Shown in pieces: positions 55,182-64,000 of a stretch of 64,000 bases of DNA. The first letter of the stretch is position 1; each line of letters begins with the position of its first letter. Below the pieces are notes generated by a model. The model did not search any database. It saw only the letters and a list, made by a program, of their open reading frames with translations, and had not been told where the DNA came from. Both the position numbers and the translations under genes were made by a program. Source of the stretch: Gemmatirosa kalamazoonensis (GTDB lineage Bacteria; Gemmatimonadota; Gemmatimonadetes; Gemmatimonadales; Gemmatimonadaceae); contig NZ_CP007128.1 of assembly GCF_000522985.1 (NCBI RefSeq), forward strand, positions 1,162,220 through 1,226,219, written 5' to 3'.

Positions 55182-57332
55182 TCAAGCGATCGGTGTCCAC
55201 GACACCACGCGATACCCCGGCGCCCGCTCGGGGCCCGCACGCCTGACGGATCCAGCTCGCCCGTCCCACGACAGCGTCACCTCGGTGAGCCCCGCCGGGT
55301 GTGCGCCGTCGTCCTCGTAGAGCGTGCACGTCGCGCGAGCGGCGCCGAACGCGAGCACGGTGAGCTCGCCGCTCCGCGGGTCGTCGGTGTGGAGCGTGGG
55401 CTGCGCGAGCGGGAGCAGGGCGCCGGCGCGCACGAACAGCGGCACGCGCTCGAGCGGCGGCGCGACGTCGATGCGGCGGCCGCCGGCGATGCGTTCGTGG
55501 GTCCAGTAGTCGTACCAGTCGCCCGCCGGCAGGTACACGGTGCGCGTCGACTCGCCGGCGACGACGGGCGCGGCGAGCAGCGCGTCGCCGATCAGGTACG
55601 CATCGTCGACGGGCCACGCGTGCACGTCGTCGGGGTGATCGAGCACGAGCGGGCGGAACGGCGGCAGCCCCTCGCGGCGGTAGCGCACGAACGCGGCGTG
55701 CAGGTACGGCACGAGCCGCATGCGCAGCTCGAGCGCCGCGCGGCACGTCGCCTCCACCGCCTCCCACCCCTCGGCGAAGCGCCCCGCGTTGTTCGCCTCG
55801 CGGTCCACCTGCTTCCACGGCGGGTTCCTGATGTACCACGCATTCACGAGCGCCATCGGCGACAGCACGGCGGCCTGCAGCCGGCGCACGAGCTCCTCGG
55901 GCGTGCGCGCGTCGCGCACCTCGGGGGTCCACAGCAGCCCCGTGAGGCCGGCCTTCGCGACGGCGCGCACGAACGTGGCGTGGTCGTACAGGTCGCTGTA
56001 CAGCACGTACGGGTACGGCGCGGCGAGCGCGCCGCTGTTGCGCGCGAGCCCGTAGGTGCGCATGCCGCGCCGCTCGAAGATCGACTGCACGGTGTCCTGG
56101 TAGCGCAGGCCGAACAGCGCGTGCATCTGCTCGCCGTCGGCACCCGACGGGAAGCGCGCGAGCTCGGGAAACGACCAGTTGCGCGTGAAGTCGGAGTTGT
56201 CGCACTCGTCGAGCTTGTAGCCCGACACGCCTAACGCTATGTGCTCGCGCTCGTGGAAGTCGGCGAAGACGCGGCGGGCCTCCGCGTCGAGGAAGTCGGG
56301 GACGAGGCCGTCCCACACGAGATAGTCGCCGGCGTGCGGCGTCGTCGCGGCGTGAATCGGCGACGAGGGGTGCACGAACGCGTGCTCCCAGAGGTTCACG
56401 CGATAGTGCGAGCGCGCGAGACCGGCGAGCATCGCTCGCGGATCCGGAAACCGATCGCTCCACGCGTAGCTGCACGAGTACGCGTGCGTCTGCCAGCCGG
56501 GCTCGAGGCCGAGCACGTCGCACGGCATCGCGCGCTCGCGGAACTCGGCGGCGAGCCGCTCCACGTCGCGCTGGGCGAAGTCGCGCTCGCACCGGTACCA
56601 CACGCCGAGCCCCCACCGCGGCGGGAGCGCGCCGCCGCCAGCGAACAGGTTGTAGCGCTGCACGGCGAGTCGCATGGTCGGTCCGCCGAACAGGTACACG
56701 TCGACGCCCGCGGCGCGTGGGATCTCGACGATCACCTCGCTCGGATCCTGGAAGCGGTAGCGCGCGTAGGCCGACGGGAGCGCGTCGGCGGTGAGGTCGG
56801 TACCCGCGTCGCCGGTCGGCGGGTCGCCCTTCCGCCGCTTGTTGCCCGCGTAGACGGTCGCGTAGCGCGCCGTGTCGAGCAGCACGCCGTAGCCGCGCGT
56901 GGTGACGTAGAACGGCACCGGCGCGTGCGAGTCGCCGGAGTCGACGACGGGGTCGGCGTTCACGCGCAGCATCTTCTTCAGCCCGCGCTGGATGAACGAC
57001 TGGAACTGCAGGCCGAGCCCGTACACCAATTCGTTAGGCGCGAGCGGGAGGCGCACGACGTAGCCGCGCGGCGTCGCCTCGCCCACCGCGGTCACGGGCG
57101 GCGCGCCGGCGGCGGGCAGTGTGCCTAACGCGCCGGCCGCGGGCGGGACGCGCCGTGTCGAGACGGGCGTGATCCGCTCCGGCGTGCCGAGCGTGAGCCG
57201 CCAGACGCCGGGGTGGACGAGCTCGGGCGCGGCCGCCGTCGCGCTCGTGACGCGCGGCACATGCGTGGCGTGCGGCAGGCCCGGGAGCGCGACGGAGCCG
57301 GCGGCGAGGGAGAGGAAGCGGCGGCGTTCCAT
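55182..57332 (-). CDS. Glycoside hydrolase family 31 (alpha-glucosidase/xylosidase-like)
   Basis: A 716-residue exported enzyme. ATG at 57332 starts MERRRFLSLAAGSVALPGLP, a Tat-like leader. The N-terminal domain has PLAPNELVYGLGLQFQSF; the barrel has LPPRWGLGVWYRCERDF, GLEPGWQTHAYSCSYAWSD, and GYKLDECDNSD near 372-382, where the catalytic Asp nucleophile is expected. Then WTPEVRDARTPEELVRRL and FRPLVLDHPDD, and a C-terminal beta domain (PVVAGESTRTVYLPAGDWYDY, RVPLFVRAGALLPL). It would release alpha-linked glucose or xylose from glycans. It is divergent from the YciI gene. Confidence 0.9.
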   Translation of the reverse strand: MERRRFLSLAAGSVALPGLPHATHVPRVTSATAAAPELVHPGVWRLTLGTPERITPVSTRRVPPAAGALGTLPAAGAPPVTAVGEATPRGYVVRLPLAPNELVYGLGLQFQSFIQRGLKKMLRVNADPVVDSGDSHAPVPFYVTTRGYGVLLDTARYATVYAGNKRRKGDPPTGDAGTDLTADALPSAYARYRFQDPSEVIVEIPRAAGVDVYLFGGPTMRLAVQRYNLFAGGGALPPRWGLGVWYRCERDFAQRDVERLAAEFRERAMPCDVLGLEPGWQTHAYSCSYAWSDRFPDPRAMLAGLARSHYRVNLWEHAFVHPSSPIHAATTPHAGDYLVWDGLVPDFLDAEARRVFADFHEREHIALGVSGYKLDECDNSDFTRNWSFPELARFPSGADGEQMHALFGLRYQDTVQSIFERRGMRTYGLARNSGALAAPYPYVLYSDLYDHATFVRAVAKAGLTGLLWTPEVRDARTPEELVRRLQAAVLSPMALVNAWYIRNPPWKQVDREANNAGRFAEGWEAVEATCRAALELRMRLVPYLHAAFVRYRREGLPPFRPLVLDHPDDVHAWPVDDAYLIGDALLAAPVVAGESTRTVYLPAGDWYDYWTHERIAGGRRIDVAPPLERVPLFVRAGALLPLAQPTLHTDDPRSGELTVLAFGAARATCTLYEDDGAHPAGLTEVTLSWDGRAGSVRRAGPERAPGYRVVSWTPIA

Positions 57333-57443
57333 GGGGCGCGAAGCTACGGGCCCGTCGCGGGGCGGGCCACTCGCCGCCGGGGCGCCGTCCGCCCATATTC
57401 GCGGTAGTCCCCCGCGTTCTCTCTCCCGCCTCGCGAGACCGCC

Positions 57444-57848
57444 ATGCCGAAGTTCGTCCTGCTCGTCTACACCGACAGCGCGCTCATGGGCGCGCTTCCC
57501 GAAGGTCAGTTCGACTCCATGATGCGCGACTGTCTCGCGCACGCCGACGATCTGACGCAGGACGGCACGCTGCTCGGGTTCCAGCAGCTCGAGGGGCCGG
57601 AGACGGCGCGCTCGGTGCGCATCCGCAACGGCCGCGTGAGCGCGCTCGACGGCCCGTTCGCCGAGGCGAAGGAGGTGCTCGGCGGCTTCAACCTCATCGA
57701 GGCGGAGGACATCGACGAGGCGGTGCGGCTCGCGGCGGAGATCCCGTGGGCGCGCACGGGGTGCATCGAGGTGCGCCCGGTGCGCGACATCGCGGTCGTG
57801 CGGCGCCAGGTCGGCGCGCCCGAGGCCCCGGAGGCGCTGCCGAGATGA
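57444..57848 (+). CDS. YciI-family (DGPF-domain) protein
   Basis: A 134-residue protein starting MPKFVLLVYTDSAL. It has the family's DGPF motif in ALDGPFAEAKEVLGGFNLIE, then DIDEAVRLAAEIPWARTGCI and IEVRPVR. YciI-like proteins are ferredoxin-fold proteins of mostly unknown activity; in high-G+C bacteria DGPF members often sit beside ECF sigma factors, but none is here. Its stop overlaps the TM2 gene start (ATGA). Confidence 0.9.
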   Translation: MPKFVLLVYTDSALMGALPEGQFDSMMRDCLAHADDLTQDGTLLGFQQLEGPETARSVRIRNGRVSALDGPFAEAKEVLGGFNLIEAEDIDEAVRLAAEIPWARTGCIEVRPVRDIAVVRRQVGAPEAPEALPR

Positions 57849-58177
57849 CGGCGATCACGCGCCCGACGAAGTTCTGCTACGCGTGCGGCGCCGTGATCGA
57901 CGCCGCGGCCGTCGCCTGCCCGACGTGCGGCGCGAAGCAGCCGAGCACCACCGCGCTCGCGGTGCGCTCGGAGAAGCGCATCCTGCCGGCGGCGCTGCTC
58001 TGCTTCTTCCTCGGCGTGTTCGGTGCCCACCGGTTCTACGTCGGCAAGGTGGGCACCGGGATCCTTCAGCTCTGCACGCTCGGCGGGTTCGGGATCTGGT
58101 GGCTGGTGGACATGATCATGATCGTGGTCGGGAGCTTCAAGGACGCCGACGGGGAGAAGATCACGGCGTGGACGTGA
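57845..58177 (+). CDS. TM2-domain membrane protein with zinc ribbon
   Basis: A 110-residue protein. ATG 57845 overlaps the YciI stop. The N-terminus is a zinc ribbon (FCYACG, then CPTCGAKQ). The TM2 domain has two helices: LPAALLCFFLGVFGAHRFYV, with the conserved G-x-H-R-F-Y turn, and GFGIWWLVDMIMIVVGSF. It lies in the inner membrane; function unknown. The stop TGA is in the left arm of a repeat hairpin. Confidence 0.9.
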   Translation: MTAITRPTKFCYACGAVIDAAAVACPTCGAKQPSTTALAVRSEKRILPAALLCFFLGVFGAHRFYVGKVGTGILQLCTLGGFGIWWLVDMIMIVVGSFKDADGEKITAWT

Positions 58178-58250
58178 GTGGCTGCGTGGCTGCGTGGCTG
58201 CGTGAGCCGTTAGGCAGCCACGCAGCCACGCAGCGACGCAGCCAGCCTCA
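58174..58250. terminator. Repeat-armed hairpin (GGCTGCGT units) with a GTTAGGC word in its loop
   Basis: Three GGCTGCGT units on the left face three to four complementary GCAGCCAC/GACGCAGCC units on the right. GTGAG and CTCAC close the base, and the loop is AGCCGTTAGGC. The arms contain the stops of the TM2 gene (58175-58177) and of the convergent permease gene (complement of 58248-58250). Confidence 0.75.
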
Positions 58251-60971
58251 CCGTAGCGCCTCGACGGGATCCACCCGCGTCGCCCGCCGCACGGGCACGA
58301 GCAGCGCCGCCGCGCCGCACGCGAGCAGCACGAGCGTCGCGCCGACGAGCGTCACCGGGTCGAACGGCTGCACGCCGAACAGCAGCTCGCGGAGGAACCG
58401 CGAGATCGCGAGCACGCCGAGCGTGCCGCCGGCGAGGCCGAGCGCCATCCAGATGCCGCCCTGACGCAGCACCAAGCCGGCGATGCGGCCGCGGCTGGAG
58501 CCTAACGCGACGCGCACGCCGAACTCGCGCTCGCGTGCCGCCGTCATCGCCGCGAACATCGCGTACACGCCGACCGACGCGAGCACGAGCGCGAGGGCGC
58601 CGAACGCGCTCATGAGCACCACCGGCAGCCGGCGCGCGGTGAGGCGGTCGGAGAGGAACGCGGTGAGCGCGGCCGCGTCGCGCGACGGGACGCCGGGGTC
58701 GAGCGCGGCGAGCTCGCGCTGGAACGGCCGCACGAGCGCGGTCGGGTCGCCGCTCGTGCGGATCACGACGAAGCGCGTCGGCCGGATGTCGACGTGCGAC
58801 GACAGATATGCCATCGGCTCGGCGTCGGCGCGCGCGGGGTCGTTGCGCACGTCGCCCACGATGCCGACGACGGTGTACGGGATCGAGTTCGGGTTCGGGC
58901 CCATGCGGAGCTGGCCGCCCAACGCGTTGCCGTTAGGCCAGAACTTCCTCGCCATCGCCTCGCTGACGACCATCACCGCGGGCGACTCGGGGCGGTCCTG
59001 CGGGCCGAACGTGCGCCCCTTCCGGAGCGGGATGCCGAGCGTCTTGAAGTAGTCGTCCGACGCGTTCGCGTAGAGCACGAACGGGATCTGGTCGTCCGGC
59101 GGCGGCGGCGCGCCGAGCACGCGGATGCCGTTGTGCTGCGGGATGTTCGTCGGCAGCGCGCTCACGTCGCCGACCGCGGTCACGCCGGGGAGCCCGCGCA
59201 GCCGCTCCTCGAGCTGGTCGAAGAAGCGCGCCGCCGACTCGGGCGTGCGATAGGCGGCCGCCGGGAGCTGCACCGCCACCGTGAGCACGCCCTCCGGGCG
59301 GAAGCCGAGCGGCGTCGACGTCATGGCGAGGAGGCTGCGCGTGAGGAGCCCGGCGCCCGTGAGCAGACTCACGCACAGCGCGATCTGGCCGGCGACGAGC
59401 AGCCCGCGCAGCCGACGCGAGCGCGCGCTCTCGCTCGTGCCGCGCGTCTCGTCGCGCAGCGTGCTCTGGGCGTTCGCGCGGCGCACCGACAGCGCCGGCG
59501 CGAGGCCGAACGCGAGCCCCGTCACGAGCGCGAGCAGCGACGTGAAGACGAGCGCGCCCGGGTCGAGCGAGAGGTCCGCGTACGGCGGCAGCGCCTGCGC
59601 GGCGATTCCGCGGAGCAGCGCGAGCCCGGCCACGGCGAGCAGCACGCCGGCCGCGCCGCCGGCGAGCGAGAGCAGCACGCTCTCGGTCAGCAGCTGTCGG
59701 ATGATGCGCGCGCGCCCCGCGCCCAACGCGGTGCGGACCGCGAACTCCTTGCGGCGCGAGATCGTACGCGAGAGCAGCGCGCCCGCCAGGTTCGCGCAGG
59801 TGATCAGGAGCACGAGCCCCGCGCTCGCCATGAGCACGAGCAGCGGCGTGCGCGTGTCGCCGACCATCGCGTCGCGCACCGAGACCGTCCTCATCTCCAC
59901 GCTCGCGTTGTGCTGCGGGTACTCGCGCGCGAGCTGGTCGGCGATCGCGCTCATGTCGCGCTGGGCCGCGTCGACGGTCACGCCGGGCTTGAGGCGCCCC
60001 ACGAGCCCGAGCCAGCTCGACCCGCGCGCACCGATCGGGTCGCGCAGGTACGGGCGCAGATCGAGCGGGTAATAGAAGTCGGCCTCGGCGTCGGTGCCGG
60101 CCGCGGGCCCAACGAACGTGCGCGGCAGCACGCCGACGACGGTACGCGTGATCCCGTTGACGCGCACCTCGCGTCCGACGACCTGCGGATCGCCACCCAG
60201 CAGCCGCTGCCAGCCGCGATGCGACAGCATCACCATGCGCACCGTGTCGGCCTTGTCGTCGTCGCGCAGCGCGCGTCCCATCGCGGGCTGCACGCCGAGC
60301 ACGCGGAAGAACTCCGGCTCGACCCACTCCACCTGCACCACGCTCGGCTGGTCGCCGGCGCGGCCGGAGGAGAACACGCCCTCGCGCGGCCCGTTCATGA
60401 ACGCGGCGAGCTGCGCGAACGACCGCTGCCGCTGCTCGATGTCGACGACGTTGCCGGGCGCGAGCGCGCCGCGCTCGATGGAGCCGTCGCGGAAGCGCGT
60501 GTAGACGCGCGCGACGCGGTCGGCGTCGCGATAGGGCAGCGCGTCGAGCAGCACCGACTTCACGACGCCGAACACGGCGGCGTTCGCGCCGATGCCCAAC
60601 GCCAGCGTGACGATGGCGAGCAGCGAGAACAGCGGCGCGCGCAGCGCCGAACGCACGCCGTAGCGCAGGTCCTGCTGCAGGTCGCCGAGCCACTCCACGC
60701 GCGCGGCGCTCGCCGCGCGCTGCTGATCCTCTGCCGTCATGGCCTTGCTCCAGTGGTTGGTGTCTCCGAACCGACGCTGGGCCTCGGCGCGGGCCGCGTC
60801 GGGGGTGAGTCCGCGCTCGACGAGCTCCGCGGCGCGCATCTCGAGATGGAACGCCACCTCCGCGCTCACCTCCTGCTCGATCGACGGACGGCGCCGCGCG
60901 AGCCGGAACGCGCGCCGGATGCCGTGGGGCAGTGTCGGACTCACTGTCGAGGTGTCTCGAGGTGTCTCCAT
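58248..60971 (-). CDS. ADOP-type FtsX-like permease (first copy)
   Basis: A 907-residue inner-membrane protein. The N-terminal permease-prefix region (HGIRRAFRLARRRPSIEQEV, LTPDAARAEAQRRFGD) is followed by a first helix (LFSLLAIVTLALGIGANAAVF), a MacB-like periplasmic domain, and FtsX helices (LLVLMASAGLVLLITCANLA, FAVRTALGAGRARIIRQLL). The second half repeats this and ends LVLLACGAAALLVPVRRATRVDP-VEALR. Such ABC permeases lack a linked ATPase gene; transport or efflux substrate is unknown. METPRD at 60971 is the chosen start. It is about 190 nt downstream of a close paralogue. Confidence 0.9.
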   Translation of the reverse strand: METPRDTSTVSPTLPHGIRRAFRLARRRPSIEQEVSAEVAFHLEMRAAELVERGLTPDAARAEAQRRFGDTNHWSKAMTAEDQQRAASAARVEWLGDLQQDLRYGVRSALRAPLFSLLAIVTLALGIGANAAVFGVVKSVLLDALPYRDADRVARVYTRFRDGSIERGALAPGNVVDIEQRQRSFAQLAAFMNGPREGVFSSGRAGDQPSVVQVEWVEPEFFRVLGVQPAMGRALRDDDKADTVRMVMLSHRGWQRLLGGDPQVVGREVRVNGITRTVVGVLPRTFVGPAAGTDAEADFYYPLDLRPYLRDPIGARGSSWLGLVGRLKPGVTVDAAQRDMSAIADQLAREYPQHNASVEMRTVSVRDAMVGDTRTPLLVLMASAGLVLLITCANLAGALLSRTISRRKEFAVRTALGAGRARIIRQLLTESVLLSLAGGAAGVLLAVAGLALLRGIAAQALPPYADLSLDPGALVFTSLLALVTGLAFGLAPALSVRRANAQSTLRDETRGTSESARSRRLRGLLVAGQIALCVSLLTGAGLLTRSLLAMTSTPLGFRPEGVLTVAVQLPAAAYRTPESAARFFDQLEERLRGLPGVTAVGDVSALPTNIPQHNGIRVLGAPPPPDDQIPFVLYANASDDYFKTLGIPLRKGRTFGPQDRPESPAVMVVSEAMARKFWPNGNALGGQLRMGPNPNSIPYTVVGIVGDVRNDPARADAEPMAYLSSHVDIRPTRFVVIRTSGDPTALVRPFQRELAALDPGVPSRDAAALTAFLSDRLTARRLPVVLMSAFGALALVLASVGVYAMFAAMTAAREREFGVRVALGSSRGRIAGLVLRQGGIWMALGLAGGTLGVLAISRFLRELLFGVQPFDPVTLVGATLVLLACGAAALLVPVRRATRVDPVEALR

Positions 60972-61037
60972 GTGGCGGTGCATTCTCACGCGGAGGCGCG
61001 GAGAACGCGCTGCCTCTTCGAACAGCAAGAGATCCGG

Positions 61038-61077
61038 GGATGAAAGGATCCTCAGGGATCCTGGGATCCTTTCATCT
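61038..61077. terminator. Hairpin with GGATCC units between the two ADOP genes
   Basis: GATGAAAGGATCC and GGATCCTTTCATC form a 13-bp stem. The loop contains another GGATCC, so the element has three such sites in 25 bp. It lies downstream of the second permease stop and upstream of the first permease start on the minus strand. Confidence 0.6.
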
Positions 61078-61160
61078 CCAGGTATTTGCTGTTGATGTTC
61101 TCTGCGGTCCCCCGCGTCCTCTGCGGTTCATATGTCTTCTCGGCGTGAGAACGAAGCGGC

Positions 61161-63830
61161 CTAACGGAGCGCGCTGATCGGATCCGCCCGCGTCGCGCGC
61201 CGCACCGGCACGAGCAGCGCCGCGGCGCCGCAGGCGAGCAGCACGAGCGCCGCACCGGCGAGCGTCGCGGGGTCGAACGGGCTCACGCCGTAGAGCAGCT
61301 GGCGCACGGCGCGCGACACGGCCACGACACCGACCGCGCCGCCGGCGAGGCCGAGCACCATCCACACGCCGCCCTGACGGAGCACGAGCGTCGCGATGCG
61401 CGCGCGGCTGGAGCCCAGCGCGACGCGCACGCCGAACTCCTTCTCGCGCGCCGCCGTCATCGCGGCGAACATCGCGTACACGCCGACCGACGCGAGCAGC
61501 AGCGCCAGCGCGCCGAACGCGGTGATGAGCACCACCGGCAGCCGCTTGCCGGAGAGCGAGTCGGCGAGCCGCGTGCGCAGCGTGATGGGATCGTGCAGCG
61601 GGAGCCGGGGGTCGATGTCGGCGAGCGCGCGCCGGGCGGGCGTCAGCAGCGCGAGCGGGTCGCCGGCGGTGCGCATCAGGAACACGGGGCCGTTCCACGG
61701 CATCTGGCGGACGCTCATGTACAGGATCCCCTCGGGCTCCGGCTGCGCGGGGTCGTTGCGCACGTCGCCGACGACGCCCACCACCGTGCCGCGCGGCGCG
61801 TCCGGCTCGGGGCCGAGTCGCACGCTCGCGCCGGCGGCGCCTCCGTTAGGCCAGTACTGCCGCGCGATGCGCTCGCTGACGATGATCGAGATCGTCGCCC
61901 CGTCGGGGCGGTCCTCCGGCCCGAACGTGCGCCCCGCGATCAGCGGCACGCGCAGGGTGCGGAAGTAGTCGTCGGAGACCTCGGAGAGCAGGAACACGGA
62001 CTGCTCGTTCGCGGGGCGCACGCCGTCCACCCAGATCCCCGTGCGCCCCTGGATGCCGGTCGGCACCTGCCCCGACGCCGCCGCCGCGACGACGCCGGGG
62101 AGCGCCCGCAGCCGCTCCTCGTACTGCTGGAAGAACCGCGCACGCGCATCGAGCGACGCGAAGCCGGCGCGCGGGAGCTGCACCGCCACCGCGAGCACGC
62201 GGTCGGGGTCGAGGCCCAACGGTCGGGTCGTGATCGCCCACAGCGTGCGGGCGAGCAGCCCGGCGCCAGTGAGCAGGCTGACGCAGAGCGCGATCTGCCC
62301 CGCGACGAGCAGCCCACGCAGCGTGCGCGTGCGCCGGCTCTCGGACGTGCCGCGCGTCTCGTCGCGCAGCGTGCCCTGCACGTTCGACCGCCCCGCGGCG
62401 ACCGCCGGCGCGATGCCGAACGCGAGCCCCACGGCGACGGCGACGGCGGCCGTCACCATCACCGCGCCCGGATCGAGCGACAGCTCGGCGTACGCGGGGA
62501 GCACGTGCGGCGCGATGCGGCGCAGCAGCGCGAGCCCGGCCGACGCGAGCGCGAGTCCCGCGGCGCCGCCGGCGAGCGAGAGCAGGGTGCTCTCGGTGAA
62601 CAGCTGCCTGACGAGCCGTCCACGGCCCGCGCCCAACGCGGTGCGGACGGCGAACTCCTTGCGGCGCGAGATCGTACGCGAGAGGAGCGCGCCGGCGAGG
62701 TTCGCGCAGGTGATGAGGAGCACGAGGCCGGCGCTCGCCATGAGCACGAGCAGCGGCGTGCGCGTGTCGCCGACCATGTCGTCGCGCAGCGGCGTGGACC
62801 ACACGGCGACCTTCGAGTGGAACTGCGGGTACTCGCGTGCGAGCGCGGCGCCGATCGCCGCGACGTCGCGGTTCGCCGCGTCCGCGGTGACGCCCGGCTT
62901 CAGGCGTCCCACCAGACCGTGGTTCATGCGGCGGCGCGCGTCCATCGGCGTGCGCATGTACGCGTCGAGCCGCATCGGGAAGTAGACGTCCGCCTCCGCC
63001 ACCGGCCCGACGAAGCCGCGCGGGAGCACGCCGACGACGGTGCGCGGGATGCCGTTGATGCGCACCGGCCGCTCGAGGATGCGCGGGTCGCCGCCGAACA
63101 GCCGCTGCCACGCCGCGTGCGTGAGCACGACGTTGAACGCGGTGTCCGGGGCGGCGTCCTCGTCGCGCAGCACGCGGCCGCGCGCGACGTTCACGCCGAG
63201 CGTCGGGAACAGCGCGGGCTCGGTGTAGTTCATCTTCATCACGACGGGCCCCGTCTCTCCCTCGAGGATCACGTCGCGCGTCTGCGACTCGAACGACGCG
63301 ACGCGGGAGAACGACCGCTGTCGCTCGCGGAGGTCGGTGATCTCGCCCGCGCTGATCGGCGCGTGGTCCATCGAGCCGTCGAGCATCCGGGCGTAGACGC
63401 GCACCAGGCGGCCGGCGTCGGCGTACGGGAGCGCGTCGAGCAGCACCGACTTCAGCACGCCGAACACCGCCGCGTTGGCCCCGATGCCCAGCGCGAGCGT
63501 CACGACGGCGAGGAGGGAGAACAGCGGCGTGCGGCGCAGCGCGCGCACGCCGTACCGCAGATCCTGCCGGAGGTCGGTGAGCCATTCCGTGCGCCCGCGC
63601 TCCGCCACGCGCTCCCGATCGACCGCGCTCATCGCCACGCTCCAGTGATGGGTGTCGCCGAACCGGCGCCGCGCCTCGGCGAGCGCGTCGTCGGGGGTGA
63701 GGCCGCGCGCCGCGAGCTCCGCGGCGCGCATCTCGAGGTGGAACGCCACCTCGTCGTCGATCTCCTGCTCGATGGGCGGCCGCCGCCGAGCGAGGCGGAA
63801 GGCGCGCCGGACCCCGTGCGGGAGGGGCAT
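61161..63830 (-). CDS. ADOP-type FtsX-like permease (second copy)
   Basis: An 889-residue paralogue of the neighbouring permease, with nearly the same text at the key points: PHGVRRAFRLARRRPPIEQE, TPLFSLLAVVTLALGIGANA, FAVRTALGAGRGRLVRQLF and a C-terminal VLLACGAAALLVPVRRATRADP. The periplasmic parts differ more, which suggests different ligands. ATG at 63830 is preceded by TAAGGAGC, where TAA is the padR stop, so regulator and permease form one unit. The stop TAG is in CGTTAGGC. Confidence 0.9.
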   Translation of the reverse strand: MPLPHGVRRAFRLARRRPPIEQEIDDEVAFHLEMRAAELAARGLTPDDALAEARRRFGDTHHWSVAMSAVDRERVAERGRTEWLTDLRQDLRYGVRALRRTPLFSLLAVVTLALGIGANAAVFGVLKSVLLDALPYADAGRLVRVYARMLDGSMDHAPISAGEITDLRERQRSFSRVASFESQTRDVILEGETGPVVMKMNYTEPALFPTLGVNVARGRVLRDEDAAPDTAFNVVLTHAAWQRLFGGDPRILERPVRINGIPRTVVGVLPRGFVGPVAEADVYFPMRLDAYMRTPMDARRRMNHGLVGRLKPGVTADAANRDVAAIGAALAREYPQFHSKVAVWSTPLRDDMVGDTRTPLLVLMASAGLVLLITCANLAGALLSRTISRRKEFAVRTALGAGRGRLVRQLFTESTLLSLAGGAAGLALASAGLALLRRIAPHVLPAYAELSLDPGAVMVTAAVAVAVGLAFGIAPAVAAGRSNVQGTLRDETRGTSESRRTRTLRGLLVAGQIALCVSLLTGAGLLARTLWAITTRPLGLDPDRVLAVAVQLPRAGFASLDARARFFQQYEERLRALPGVVAAAASGQVPTGIQGRTGIWVDGVRPANEQSVFLLSEVSDDYFRTLRVPLIAGRTFGPEDRPDGATISIIVSERIARQYWPNGGAAGASVRLGPEPDAPRGTVVGVVGDVRNDPAQPEPEGILYMSVRQMPWNGPVFLMRTAGDPLALLTPARRALADIDPRLPLHDPITLRTRLADSLSGKRLPVVLITAFGALALLLASVGVYAMFAAMTAAREKEFGVRVALGSSRARIATLVLRQGGVWMVLGLAGGAVGVVAVSRAVRQLLYGVSPFDPATLAGAALVLLACGAAALLVPVRRATRADPISALR

Positions 63831-63841
63831 GGCGGCGCTCC

Positions 63842-64000
63842 TTAGGCGAGGCGCAGGGCGGCGAACACCGCTTCGGCGTAGCGCGTCCAGGTCGCGGTCT
63901 GCTGGACGAGCTGCTGCCGGCCGGCGGGGGAGAGCGTGTAGTACTTGGCGCGGCGGTTCGTCTCGGAGACGCCCCACTCGCTCGCCAGCCAGGCGCGCTT
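63842..64000 (-). CDS. PadR-family transcriptional regulator, C-terminal part
   Basis: Only the last 52 residues are inside the window; the start is beyond base 64000. The text KRAWLASEWGVSETNRRAKY, then YYTLSPAGRQQLVQQTATWT, is the wing of the PadR winged helix and the start of its dimerisation helix. In this phylum PadR genes usually precede ADOP permease genes and likely control them. The stop codon is followed at once by the permease ribosome-binding site. Confidence 0.9.
   Translation of the reverse strand, partial: KRAWLASEWGVSETNRRAKYYTLSPAGRQQLVQQTATWTRYAEAVFAALRLA

Overview
The window is GC-rich chromosomal DNA, roughly 70% G+C by eye, and looks like a member of the Gemmatimonadota. 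This is inferred from gene content: a TIGR02999-type sigma factor fused by overlap to a Ser/Thr kinase with a TolB/WD40-like propeller, SusC/SusD proteins, DUF5916 outer-membrane proteins, and padR plus duplicated FtsX-type (ADOP) permeases. No rRNA, tRNA, prophage, insertion sequence or CRISPR array was recognised by eye.

Layout. Positions 1-5772 (+): end of a multicopper oxidase, a cupin lipoprotein, an MBL hydrolase, a DUF1906 protein, and a pair consisting of a beta-alanine:pyruvate-type aminotransferase and a P1 (DmpA/BapA) beta-aminopeptidase. 5803-9852 (-): an operon of four exported proteins. 10033-19271 (+): sigma factor, membrane kinase, SusC-like receptor, SusD-like lipoprotein and amidohydrolase. 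19932-26728 (+): M28 peptidase, GNAT, epimerase, a double-domain KaiC-like ATPase coupled to a histidine kinase with a degenerate receiver, and a small protein. 26954-36406: mostly minus-strand genes, including a histone-tail-like protein, a DUF5916 gene with an in-frame stop, SDR, PEBP, an AAA ATPase, an Arg/Asp-repeat protein, a frameshifted lytic transglycosylase and a DUF4177-like 58-residue gene. 36671-40703: three related small proteins, upp, DUF2225 and an HExxH protease.

40839-50080 is the replication-origin neighbourhood: mnmE, yidC, yidD, rnpA and rpmH on the minus strand face dnaA and dnaN on the plus strand. DnaA-box-like sites lie upstream of dnaA and in the dnaA-dnaN spacer, which also holds an A+T-rich hairpin. 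Genes point away from this locus on both sides, as expected for leading-strand bias. 50105-58177 carries two nitrilase-superfamily enzymes, a sugar isomerase/epimerase, cupin and SnoaL-like proteins, a GH31 hydrolase, YciI and a TM2 protein. 58248-64000 (-) holds two ADOP permeases and the end of a padR gene.

Two sequence-level patterns stand out. The non-palindromic word CGTTAGGC/GCCTAACG occurs about once per kilobase (about 67 copies of its 7-mer core), in both orientations, inside genes and at stop codons; this density resembles DNA-uptake signal sequences. Many gene boundaries carry long hairpins whose arms are tandem 7-11 bp repeats, often swallowing the stop codons of both convergent genes; one such repeat hairpin is translated inside DnaA. 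Four reading frames are broken at G/C homopolymers, which suggests assembly error more than biology.
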